DNA of 64,000 bases from Ollibium composti. GTDB lineage: Bacteria > Pseudomonadota > Alphaproteobacteria > Rhizobiales > Rhizobiaceae. Shown in pieces: positions 44,975 through 51,863 of the stretch (within the stretch, counting starts at the first letter, position 1; each line of letters opens with the position of its first letter). A program made the position numbers and the translations under genes. The DNA lies in assembly GCF_004801285.1 (NCBI RefSeq), contig NZ_SSNY01000007.1, positions 62,001 through 126,000 on the forward strand, given 5' to 3'. The notes beneath the pieces are model-generated. The model had not been told where the DNA came from. It ran no database searches and worked only from the letters and a program-made list of their open reading frames with translations.

Positions 44975-46181
44975 CGCACGTCTGGCGCAATACCCGCTGC
45001 TGGGATCGCCCGAGACGTGGTTGCTGCTCGGCGGGCGCGGCGCCGGCAAGACGCGAACCGGCGCGGAATGGATCAACGGGCTGGCGCGTTCCATACCGCC
45101 CTTCGCTGGCCACAAGCATTTTCGTCTGGCGCTGGTCGGCGAGACGCTGGCCGATGTGCGCGACGTGATGATCGAGGGCATTTCGGGCATCGCCACGATT
45201 TCGCGGCGGGAGCGGCCGCGCTTCGAGGCGAGCCGCCGCAGGCTCGTCTGGAAGGACGGGCAGGTGGCGCTGATGTTCTCGTCCGAGGATCCGGAAAGCC
45301 TGCGCGGCCACCAGTTCGAGGCGGCTTGGTGCGACGAGGTGGCCAAGTGGCGACATGCCGAGGACTGCTTCGACATGCTGCAATTCGGTCTCCGGCTCGG
45401 TGAGCGTCCGTTGCAATTGCTGACGACGACGCCGCGCCCGACCCGGTTGCTGAAGCGCCTGCTGGCGGACCCGATGGTCGTCAAGACCCATATGACCACG
45501 CAGGACAACAGCGCCAACCTGGCCGCCGGCTTCCTCGCCGCCGTGGAGCGGCGCTATGCTGGCAGCGTGCTCGGCCGGCAGGAGCTGGGTGGTGAGTTGA
45601 TCGAGGACCGCGCCGATGCGCTGTGGTCGCGCGGCCTGCTCGAAACGGCGATTGTCTCGACGCCTCGCGAACTGAAGCGCATCGTCGTGGCGGTCGATCC
45701 GCCGGCCAGTTCGCGCAAGACGTCCGACGCCTGCGGCATCGTCGCCGCCGGGTTGGACGGCGAGGGCAGGGCGGTCGTGCTCGCCGACGCGACACTGCGC
45801 GGCGCCCAGCCGCAGCGCTGGGCCTCGCAGGCCGTAGCCTTGTTTCATTCGCTGCGGGCCGATCGCCTGCTGGTCGAGGTCAACCAGGGCGGCGAGATGG
45901 CCTCGGCCGTGATCCGCACCGTCGATCCGGCCGTGCCGGTCAAGGCGGTCAGGGCGCGGCGCGGCAAGTGGCTTAGGGCCGAGCCGGTCGCAGCCCTCTA
46001 CCACCAGGGCAGGGTGCTCCATGCCGGCCGCTTCGCCGAACTGGAGGACGAGATGTGCGATTTCGGCCCGGACGGGCTGTCGAACGGCCACTCGCCGGAC
46101 CGGGTGGACGCGCTGGTGTGGGCGGTGACGGAACTGATGCCGGACCACGCGGCCGAGCCGCGGATACGTGAACTTCGCTGA
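44898..46181 (+). CDS. GTA large terminase / DNA packaging ATPase (TerL, orfg2)
   Basis: About 427 residues from GTG 44898; an in-frame ATG at 44841 would give 446. Neither has a clear Shine-Dalgarno, so the start is uncertain. The ATPase has Walker A LLLGGRGAGKTRTGAEW and Walker B-like FEAAWCDEVAKW, then the coupling motif LLTTTPRPTRLL. The nuclease part has VAVDPPASSRKTSDACGIVA, EVNQGGEMASAVIRTV and SPDRVDALVWAVTELM, with acidic residues in place. It would drive DNA into the prohead and cut it at headful. The gene is intact, although the capsid it should fill is missing here. Confidence 0.9.
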   Translation: MNSQLPWLRKVGERRIWSIRNEWFRSARLAQYPLLGSPETWLLLGGRGAGKTRTGAEWINGLARSIPPFAGHKHFRLALVGETLADVRDVMIEGISGIATISRRERPRFEASRRRLVWKDGQVALMFSSEDPESLRGHQFEAAWCDEVAKWRHAEDCFDMLQFGLRLGERPLQLLTTTPRPTRLLKRLLADPMVVKTHMTTQDNSANLAAGFLAAVERRYAGSVLGRQELGGELIEDRADALWSRGLLETAIVSTPRELKRIVVAVDPPASSRKTSDACGIVAAGLDGEGRAVVLADATLRGAQPQRWASQAVALFHSLRADRLLVEVNQGGEMASAVIRTVDPAVPVKAVRARRGKWLRAEPVAALYHQGRVLHAGRFAELEDEMCDFGPDGLSNGHSPDRVDALVWAVTELMPDHAAEPRIRELR

Positions 46182-46192
46182 CAGGATGGGAT

Positions 46193-47374
46193 ATGGCTTG
46201 GACATGGCCTTGGCCCCGCAAGGGGAACGGCGCCGGTGTGCGCGTGGAAACGAAGGGCGGCGCCCCAGGCGGTTTCATCGCCTTCCAGGCGCAGGCCGAG
46301 GCGCGCTGGACGCGCCGCGACTATGCCGCGCTGGCGCGCGAAGGGTTCATGAGGAACCCGATCGTCCACCGCTCGGTGCGGCTGATCGCCGAAACCGCAT
46401 CGGCGATCCCGTGGCTGCTCTATGAGGGGGCGGCGGAGATCGAGGAGCACCCGTTGCTGAAACTGCTCGGCCAGCCGAACCAGCGGCAGGCCGGCGCGAC
46501 GTTCTTCGAGGCGCTGTACGGCCACCTTCTGCTCGCCGGCAACGCCTATGTCGAGCTGATCGAGGCGGGTGGCGATGCGCGCGAACTGCATCTCCTGCGC
46601 CCCGATCGGGTCACGGTGGAAACGGACGCAACCGGTTGGCCGGTGGCGCTCGATCATCGCGAAGGGTCGGTGCACCGCAAGATGCTGCTCGGCGCCGGCG
46701 AGGGGGGCGGAGCGCTGCATCTGAGGCTCTTTCACCCGCTCGATGACCACTACGGTTTTCCGCCGCTGGAAGCGGCCCTGATGGCGCTCGACACGCATAA
46801 CGCCGCAGGCACCTGGAACAAGGCGCTGCTCGATAATTCGGCGCGGCCCTCCGGCGCGCTGGTCTATGCGCCGAAGGACGGCGGCAACCTGAGCGACGAA
46901 CAGTTCGACCGGCTGAAAGCGGAACTGGAGGAAGGTTATTCCGGCGCCCGCAGGGCGGGACGGCCGCTGCTTCTGGAAGGTGGACTGGACTGGAAGGCGA
47001 TGGCGCTGTCGCCGAAGGACATGGACTTCATCGAGGCGAAGCATTCGGCCAGCCGCGATATCGCGCTTTCCTTCGGCGTGCCGCCGATGCTGCTCGGCAT
47101 TCCCGGCGACAACACCTACGCCAATTATCAGGAAGCCAACCGCGCCTTCTACCGGCTGACCGTACTGCCACTGGTGGCGCGCACCGCCAAGGAACTGTCG
47201 GCCTGGCTGGCCGGGCCGTTCGGCGAAGGCTTGCGTCTCTGGTACGACGCCGACCGCATCGAAGGCCTGTCCAGCGAGCGCGATGCGCTGTGGAAGCGCG
47301 TCGATGCGGCCTCCTTCCTCACCGAGGACGAGAAGCGCGAGGCGGTCGGCTACCAGCCGCGCGGTCTCGGCTGA
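46193..47374 (+). CDS. GTA/HK97-type portal protein (orfg3)
   Basis: 393 residues, the expected length for GTA portals. It has FMRNPIVHRSVRLIAETASA, EALYGHLLLAGNAYVELIEA, FHPLDDHYGFPPLEAALMAL and the C-terminal HSASRDIALSFGVPPMLLGI followed by PGDNTYANYQEANRAFYR, all standard in HK97 gp3-family portals. It forms the dodecameric ring for DNA entry and tail attachment. The ATG is 12 bp after the terminase stop. It is intact. Confidence 0.93.
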   Translation: MAWTWPWPRKGNGAGVRVETKGGAPGGFIAFQAQAEARWTRRDYAALAREGFMRNPIVHRSVRLIAETASAIPWLLYEGAAEIEEHPLLKLLGQPNQRQAGATFFEALYGHLLLAGNAYVELIEAGGDARELHLLRPDRVTVETDATGWPVALDHREGSVHRKMLLGAGEGGGALHLRLFHPLDDHYGFPPLEAALMALDTHNAAGTWNKALLDNSARPSGALVYAPKDGGNLSDEQFDRLKAELEEGYSGARRAGRPLLLEGGLDWKAMALSPKDMDFIEAKHSASRDIALSFGVPPMLLGIPGDNTYANYQEANRAFYRLTVLPLVARTAKELSAWLAGPFGEGLRLWYDADRIEGLSSERDALWKRVDAASFLTEDEKREAVGYQPRGLG

Positions 47375-47391
47375 ATTACGGACCCAGGATC

Positions 47392-47745
47392 ATGAACGAT
47401 ATGTCTCAAACGGCCTGGCTGTGGCTGGCCAAGGCCGGCGGCGCCGTCGCCGGTTCCGCAATCTCGCTCGCCTACATGCTACCGCATGGCAGGCGCGAGG
47501 CAGCCGCGCGCTTCGCAGTCGGCGTCGTGTGCGGAATGGTGTTCGGCGGCACGGCCGGCCTCAAGGTGGCGTCCAAACTCGAGATCGAGACAGCGATTGG
47601 CCCGACGGAGCTCATGCTGATGGGATCCGCAGTGGCGAGCCTGTGCGCCTGGTGGGCGCTCGGCTTCGTCGTGCGTGCCTTCCAGCAGAACGGGATAGGA
47701 AGCCTCTTTGGCAAGAAAAATCAGGAGAATGCCGATGATCGGTGA
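47392..47745 (+). CDS. DUF6107 small membrane protein of the GTA head module (g3.5 position)
   Basis: 117 residues. It has three probable membrane helices (LAKAGGAVAGSAISLAYMLP; RFAVGVVCGMVFGGTAGLKV; ELMLMGSAVASLCAWWALGF). It sits between portal and protease, where RcGTA has the unexplained gene g3.5. A holin-like or scaffolding role has been imagined for such proteins, but nothing is shown. Its stop overlaps the start of the prohead protease remnant by 11 bp. Confidence 0.75.
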   Translation: MNDMSQTAWLWLAKAGGAVAGSAISLAYMLPHGRREAAARFAVGVVCGMVFGGTAGLKVASKLEIETAIGPTELMLMGSAVASLCAWWALGFVVRAFQQNGIGSLFGKKNQENADDR

Positions 47746-48023
47746 GGTGCGGCCGACCGAACGCAAGTTCGTCGATCTGGTGCTCGACAAGGTTGGCGCG
47801 GACGGCACGTTCTCCGGATATGCCCGATATCGGCGCCGACGCCACACCGATCGCCTTCGGTGATTTCGGCCGTGGTTATCTGGTCGTCGACCGTGCGGGT
47901 GTGAGGGTGCTGCGCGACCCGTACTCCGCCAAGCCCTATGTGCTGTTCTACACGACCAAGCGCGTCGGCGGCGGCGTGCAGGACTTCGACGCCATCAAGC
48001 TCCTGAAGTTCGGCACTGCCTGA
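47735..48023 (+). pseudogene. Deletion scar: prohead protease start fused out of frame to major capsid protein end (orfg4-orfg5)
   Basis: A Shine-Dalgarno (AGGAGA, 47723-47728) and ATG at 47735 begin a GTA prohead protease: MIGEVRPTERKFVDLVLDKV then GADGTFSGYA, the usual start of the family. After codon 30 the match stops and the frame ends at a TGA (47861-47863). From 47820, in the +1 frame, the DNA encodes the last 67 residues of an HK97-type GTA major capsid protein: MPDIGADATPIAFGDFGRGY, LVVDRAGVRVLRDPYSAKPY, then KRVGGGVQDFDAIKLLKF. The protease catalytic residues and about five sixths of the capsid are absent. From usual family lengths (about 190 and 390-400 residues), roughly 1.5 kb is missing. 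No in-frame fusion protein can be made without a frameshift. Confidence 0.9.
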
Positions 48024-48029
48024 GTGCTT

Positions 48030-48106
48030 CTCCCGTCCCTTTCTGAGCGGGGCGGGAGTCGATGGCGGCTCCGGTGTTTCCTCCCCGCCGGAGCCGCTTT
48101 TCCTTT
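48030..48106 (+). terminator. Tandem hairpins with intrinsic terminator after the capsid remnant
   Basis: Hairpin 1: CTCCCGTCCC (48030-48039) with GGGGCGGGAG (48049-48058). Hairpin 2: GCGGCTCCGG (48065-48074) with CCGGAGCCGC (48088-48097), a perfect 10-bp stem, followed by TTTTCCTTT (48098-48106). Hairpin 2 has the form of a rho-independent terminator inside the GTA operon, 18 bp before the connector gene. Confidence 0.8.
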
Positions 48107-48124
48107 CTCCATGAAGGCTGACGC

Positions 48125-48694
48125 ATGACGCTTATCCGCACCGTAGATCCGGTCGCCGAACCGGTGACATTGGCCGAGGCAAAGGCCCATCTGCGCATCG
48201 ATCACACCGACGACGACGAACTGCTCGCCGGCCTTGTCCGCGCCGCCCGACAGGAGGTCGAGCGCAGCACCGGCATGGCGCTGCTTTTGCAAAGCTGGCG
48301 GCTCGTCCTCGACGATTTGCCCGAGAGCGGCTGCGCGCTCGTCAGGATCCATCCGCTGCGCGAAGTGCAGTCCGTCACAGCCTTCGGCAGCGAAGGCGAG
48401 GGGACGATCATAGACCCTGCCACCTATCAGGTCGATGCCGTGTCGCGGCCGGCGCGCATCCATTTCAACGCCTCCGTCGCGCCGCTGCGCGCGATGAACG
48501 GGCTGGAGATCGACTTCACCGCCGGCTTCGGCGAGGCAGGTACCGACGTGCCCGATCCGCTGAAGCGGGCGATCCTGCTTTTGGTTGCGCACTGGTACGA
48601 ATTACGCGCCGGCTACGGCCCGGCCGACCAGCCCGTTTCCTATCCCGCCGGCTTCGACCGCATCGTCGCCGGCTATCGCGCGGGGCGGCTGTGA
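48125..48694 (+). CDS. GTA head-tail connector protein (orfg6)
   Basis: 189 residues. The N-terminal VAEPVTLAEAKAHLRIDHTD with DDDELLAGLVRAARQEVERS is the phage gp6/QLRG-type connector domain. The middle has VRIHPLREVQSVTAFGSEGE, and the end has DVPDPLKRAILLLVAHWYEL. It sits on the portal and starts the neck of the particle. Expression depends on reading through the terminator just upstream. The stop overlaps the next ATG (TGATG). Confidence 0.9.
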   Translation: MTLIRTVDPVAEPVTLAEAKAHLRIDHTDDDELLAGLVRAARQEVERSTGMALLLQSWRLVLDDLPESGCALVRIHPLREVQSVTAFGSEGEGTIIDPATYQVDAVSRPARIHFNASVAPLRAMNGLEIDFTAGFGEAGTDVPDPLKRAILLLVAHWYELRAGYGPADQPVSYPAGFDRIVAGYRAGRL

Positions 48695-49029
48695 TGGGGA
48701 AAACCTTTGTCGATCCCGGCGCGCTGCGCACCCGGCTGGTGCTTCAGACGGTGACGGCCGTGCCGGACGATCTCGGCGGGTTTGCCGAAAACTGGAGCGA
48801 CGTTGCCACCGTCTTTGCCCGCATCGAGCCGGTCTCGGCCGACAGTCGGTTCGGCGCCGGTCAGACGCTGGAGGCGGTGACGCACTGCATCACCTTGCGT
48901 CATCGCGGCGATGTCGAAGCCGACATGCGCCTTGCCGGCGGTGGCCGCTTCTTCCTGATCGTCACCGCGCACGATCCCGACGAGAGCGGCCGCTACCTTT
49001 TGTGCCGGACGCGGGAGACGACCATATGA
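48694..49029 (+). CDS. GTA head closure / stopper protein (orfg7)
   Basis: 111 residues from ATG 48694; a GTG two bases earlier in phase (48691) is possible. It is a phage head-tail joining family: LRTRLVLQTVTAVPDDLGGF then AENWSDVATVFARIEPVSAD, ending GRFFLIVTAHDPDESGRYLL. It closes the neck below the connector. It is translationally coupled to its neighbour on both sides. Confidence 0.88.
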   Translation: MGKTFVDPGALRTRLVLQTVTAVPDDLGGFAENWSDVATVFARIEPVSADSRFGAGQTLEAVTHCITLRHRGDVEADMRLAGGGRFFLIVTAHDPDESGRYLLCRTRETTI

Positions 49030-49214
49030 AGGTGACGATGGCGATGACGCTCGACGGCCTCGTGCGCGCTTTGCGCTGGAAGGCGCTCGATCTGGCCGAA
49101 CAGGCCGAGCGTGGCACCCTTTCGGCAAGGCAGGCGCCGATGGAAAGGCGGAACTCCGCCCGGATAACGGAATTCCGCGGCAAGGAGGATGGCGATGATC
49201 GCGGCCGCGGCTGA
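49026..49214 (+). CDS. Small unknown gene within the GTA cluster (62 aa)
   Basis: 62 residues from ATG 49026 (overlapping the orfg7 stop) to TGA 49214 (overlapping the orfg8 start by 20 bp). Sequence: MKVTMAMTLDGLVRALRWKA then LDLAEQAERGTLSARQAPME and a charged tail. The first 30 residues are an amphipathic helix. The tight overlaps on both sides suggest a real gene; I do not recognise the family. RcGTA has no obvious equivalent that I can name. Confidence 0.55.
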   Translation: MKVTMAMTLDGLVRALRWKALDLAEQAERGTLSARQAPMERRNSARITEFRGKEDGDDRGRG

Positions 49215-49602
49215 TCTTCAGAAGGCGATCTTTTCCGCGCTGGGTGCGGAGAGCGCGCTGACGGCGCTGCTCGGCGGCGCCAAGGTGTTCGACCGGGCAC
49301 CGGCAAACGTCCGCTTTCCCTACGTGACGTTCGGCATGACCGGCATTTACGACTGGAGCACCGCCACCGAAAAAGGTGCCGAACAGCTTTTCACCCTGCA
49401 CGTCTGGTCGAAGACCCAGGGCAAGAAGGAAACGCTGGATATCATGGAAGCCATCCGGGCGCGGCTGGAGGAGCCGCTTGCGCTGGAGGCCCATCGCCTG
49501 GTCGCCCTGCGGCTGGACTATTCGGAGGCGCGCTATGACGAGGATCTGCTGATCCATCACGGCTTGCTGCGCTTCCGCGCCATGATCGAGGACGACGCCT
49601 GA
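49195..49602 (+). CDS. GTA tail terminator, DUF3168 (orfg8)
   Basis: 135 residues from ATG 49195. An ATG at 49189 is too close to the AAGGAGG (49182-49188), which fits 49195. DUF3168 features: DLQKAIFSALGAESALTALL, KVFDRAPANVRFPYVTFGMT, FTLHVWSKTQGKKETLDIME. It caps the end of the tail tube where it meets the neck. Confidence 0.9.
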   Translation: MIAAAADLQKAIFSALGAESALTALLGGAKVFDRAPANVRFPYVTFGMTGIYDWSTATEKGAEQLFTLHVWSKTQGKKETLDIMEAIRARLEEPLALEAHRLVALRLDYSEARYDEDLLIHHGLLRFRAMIEDDA

Positions 49603-49650
49603 GCGCGTCCGGTCCGATCCCATAATCGACAGCACAATCAGGAGGCCTGC

Positions 49651-50067
49651 ATGGGCGCGCAGAAGGGCAAGGACCTTCTTCTCAAACTCGATTCCACCGG
49701 CGAAGGCAGTTTCGTCACCGTCGCCGGCCTGCGGTCGAAACGTGTCGCCTTCAACAGCGAGACGGTGGACGTCACCGATGCGGATTCGGCCGGACGCTGG
49801 CGCGAACTGCTCGCCGGCAGCGGTGTGCAGCGCGCTGCCGTCAGCGGTTCGGGCATCTTCAAGGACGCCCAGTCCGACGCGCTGATCCGCTCGAAATTCT
49901 TCGCCGGGGAAATCGCCACGTGGCAGATGGCGATTCCGGATTTCGGTATCGTCTCCGGCCCGTTCCAGATCACCTCCCTGGAATATTCCGGCGCGCATGA
50001 CGGCGAGGTCACCTTCGAAATGGCGCTGGAGTCGGCGGGCGCCATCAGCTTCGCGGTGGTAGCATGA
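49651..50067 (+). CDS. GTA major tail (tube) protein (orfg9)
   Basis: 138 residues with GGAGG upstream. TP901-1-type major tail features: GKDLLLKLDSTGEGSFVTVA, RSKRVAFNSETVDVTDADSA, ELLAGSGVQRAAVSGSGIFK, and EYSGAHDGEVTFEMALESAG. It stacks to form the tail tube. The stop overlaps the next start by 4 bp (ATGA). It is intact. Confidence 0.92.
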   Translation: MGAQKGKDLLLKLDSTGEGSFVTVAGLRSKRVAFNSETVDVTDADSAGRWRELLAGSGVQRAAVSGSGIFKDAQSDALIRSKFFAGEIATWQMAIPDFGIVSGPFQITSLEYSGAHDGEVTFEMALESAGAISFAVVA

Positions 50068-50405
50068 GCGCGAACCGGCGACGCGGCGAGATTTCGGCGG
50101 AACTCGACGGCAGGCCGCACCGGCTGTGCCTGACGCTCGGTGCGCTGGCCGAACTGGAGGCAACCTATGCGGCCGACGACCTGACCGCCTTGGTCGAGCG
50201 TTTCTCGGCCGGGCGGCTGTCAGCGCTCGACATGATGCGCGTCATTGGCGCCGGCCTGCGTGGCGCCGGCGAGGACATCGCGGATGAAGAGGTCGGTGCC
50301 ATGCAGTGCGAAAACGGTGCCGCCGGTTTTGCGGCGATCGTGTCGGAGCTGTTGATGGCGACCTTCGGTTCCGCCGGTGGACAGGCTCCGACGCCAAACC
50401 CTTAG
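50064..50405 (+). CDS. GTA gp10-family tail assembly chaperone (orfg10)
   Basis: 113 residues: RGEISAELDGRPHRLCLTLG, ALAELEATYAADDLTALVER and LSALDMMRVIGAGLRGAGED are the GTA_gp10 family. These proteins act like the first part of the lambda gpG/gpT chaperone pair, which guide tape-measure folding. In many phages the pair is made by frameshifting; here the second part is a separate downstream gene (50450-50626). Confidence 0.88.
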   Translation: MSANRRRGEISAELDGRPHRLCLTLGALAELEATYAADDLTALVERFSAGRLSALDMMRVIGAGLRGAGEDIADEEVGAMQCENGAAGFAAIVSELLMATFGSAGGQAPTPNP

Positions 50406-50449
50406 ACGCAGCAGCGGGCGAGAGACTGGCCTTTCCGTGGGAGGAGGCG

Positions 50450-50626
50450 ATGGCCGTCGGTTTCGGCCTGCTGCGGCTTTCGCCGGAGGTGTTCTGGGCG
50501 ATGACGCCGGTCGAATTCGGCCATGCCGTGCGCGTCCGCTCGCCTGGACGCGGCCCGGTTCCCTTGCGTGCCGATCTGGTCGCGCTGATGCGTGCCTTCC
50601 CCGATCGTTCTGAAAAGGAGGCCTGA
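50450..50626 (+). CDS. GTA tail assembly chaperone, TIGR02216/rcc01693 type (orfg10.1)
   Basis: 58 residues from ATG 50450, with GGAGG at 50440-50444: MAVGFGLLRLSPEVFWAMTP then VEFGHAVRVRSPGRGPVPLR. This matches the short phage TIGR02216 family. The same frame is open upstream to a GTG at 50306, and the residues just before the ATG (LAFPWEEA) also look conserved, so translation may begin earlier (for example CTG 50426) or enter from orfg10 by frameshift. It probably works with orfg10 in tail assembly. Confidence 0.72.
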   Translation: MAVGFGLLRLSPEVFWAMTPVEFGHAVRVRSPGRGPVPLRADLVALMRAFPDRSEKEA

Positions 50627-50628
50627 TC

Positions 50629-51204
50629 TTGGCCGAAGACGTAACCGTTTCCGTCCGCGCCGATACATCGCCATTCGAGGCTGCGCTGGCGGATCTCGGC
50701 AAACTCTCCGAGAGCTTCGGCACCCAGATGGCCGGTGCGATGAAAGGGGCCGTCGTCAGCGGCAGGGAGTTCGACGATGTACTGCGCCGCATCGGGCTCA
50801 ACCTGGCGGGGTTGGCATTGAAGCAGGGGCTGCAACCACTGCAGTCGCTGGCCGGCTCGCTGTTCTCAGGCCTCATCGGCGGGTTGTCGGGCATCCTGCC
50901 CTTCGCCAAGGGCGGCGTGCCCGGCCACGTCGTGCCGTTCGCCGGCGGCGGCGTTGTGTCGGCGCCGACCTATTTCCCGCTTGGCGGCAATCTCGGCCTG
51001 ATGGGCGAGGCGGGATCGGAGGCGATCCTACCCCTGCGCCGCGGCGCCGACGGCAGCCTCGGCGTCGCCGCCGCCGGAGCGGCGGCACCGGTCAATGTCG
51101 TCTTCAACGTCACTGCGCAGGACGCGGCCTCCTTCCGCAAGTCCGAGGCACAGATCACCGGCATGCTGGCGCGCGCCGTCTCGCGCGGCACCCGAACCTT
51201 TTGA
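50629..51204 (+). CDS. GTA tape measure protein (orfg11)
   Basis: 191 residues from a TTG start with AAGGAGG 7 bp upstream. It has DVTVSVRADTSPFEAALADL at the start, a hydrophobic middle, LPFAKGGVPGHVVPFAGGGV and FPLGGNLGLMGEAGSEAILP, the conserved C-terminal motif of phage tape measure proteins. It is very short, as in other GTAs, implying a short tail. It follows the orfg10.1 stop by 2 bp. Confidence 0.88.
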   Translation: MAEDVTVSVRADTSPFEAALADLGKLSESFGTQMAGAMKGAVVSGREFDDVLRRIGLNLAGLALKQGLQPLQSLAGSLFSGLIGGLSGILPFAKGGVPGHVVPFAGGGVVSAPTYFPLGGNLGLMGEAGSEAILPLRRGADGSLGVAAAGAAAPVNVVFNVTAQDAASFRKSEAQITGMLARAVSRGTRTF

Positions 51205-51212
51205 GGCTATTC

Positions 51213-51863
51213 GTGACCGAACTTTCCAGCTTCCATGACGTGCTGTTTCCGCTCGGTGTCTCTTTCGGGGCGACGGGCGGACCGGAGCGGCGCAACGAGA
51301 TCGTCACGCTGACGTCCGGTCGCGAGAAACGCAATGCGCGCTTTTCGCAGTCGCGGCACTACTATGACGCCGGCACCGGTGTGCGCTCGCTCGACGATTT
51401 GCATGAGGTGATCGACTTCTTCGAGGCGCGGCGCGGTTCCCTGCACGCCTTCCGCTTCCGCGACCCGTTCGACATGAAATCCTGCCGGCCGGACGGTGCG
51501 CCATCCGCGCTCGACCAGGTGATTGGCGTGGGGGATGGTGCGACCGACCGCTTCGCGCTGGTCAAGGTCTACGGCATCGGTGACGACGCCTATCGCCGTC
51601 TCGTCACGAAACCGCGCCCGGCAACCCTCAGGATTGCCGTGGCGACCGTTGTGCAGGATGCGCCGTCCGCGTTCAGCTTCGACGCAGCGACCGGAGAGAT
51701 CGTCTTTGCGCAGGAGCATGTTCCGGCGGCCGGGACGGTCATTACCGCAGGCTACGAATTCGACGTGCCGGTGCGCTTCGACACCGAACGCCTTTCCATC
51801 AACCTGAAGGCCTTCAAGGCGGGACAGATCCCCTCCATTCCCTTGGTCGAGGTGCCGTTGTGA
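51213..51863 (+). CDS. GTA distal tail protein, DUF2460 (orfg12)
   Basis: 216 residues from GTG 51213. DUF2460/TIGR02217 features: FHDVLFPLGVSFGATGGPER, EIVTLTSGREKRNARFSQSR, LHEVIDFFEARRGSLHAFRF and the C-terminal EFDVPVRFDTERLSINLKAF. It forms the ring joining tail tube and baseplate hub. The stop overlaps the next GTG start by 4 bp. Confidence 0.92.
   Translation: MTELSSFHDVLFPLGVSFGATGGPERRNEIVTLTSGREKRNARFSQSRHYYDAGTGVRSLDDLHEVIDFFEARRGSLHAFRFRDPFDMKSCRPDGAPSALDQVIGVGDGATDRFALVKVYGIGDDAYRRLVTKPRPATLRIAVATVVQDAPSAFSFDAATGEIVFAQEHVPAAGTVITAGYEFDVPVRFDTERLSINLKAFKAGQIPSIPLVEVPL

Noticed and set aside
44141-45517. Upstream extension of the mrcA frame through the GTA terminase genes
   Set aside because: The PBP1A N-terminus is at 44140. 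Beyond it the frame has no family similarity and is antisense to intact terminase genes.
47742-48023. 93-codon frame that could be annotated as a small intact gene
   Set aside because: Only its last 67 codons are recognisable, as the end of a major capsid protein. The first part is the prohead protease remnant read out of frame, and there is no start signal of its own.
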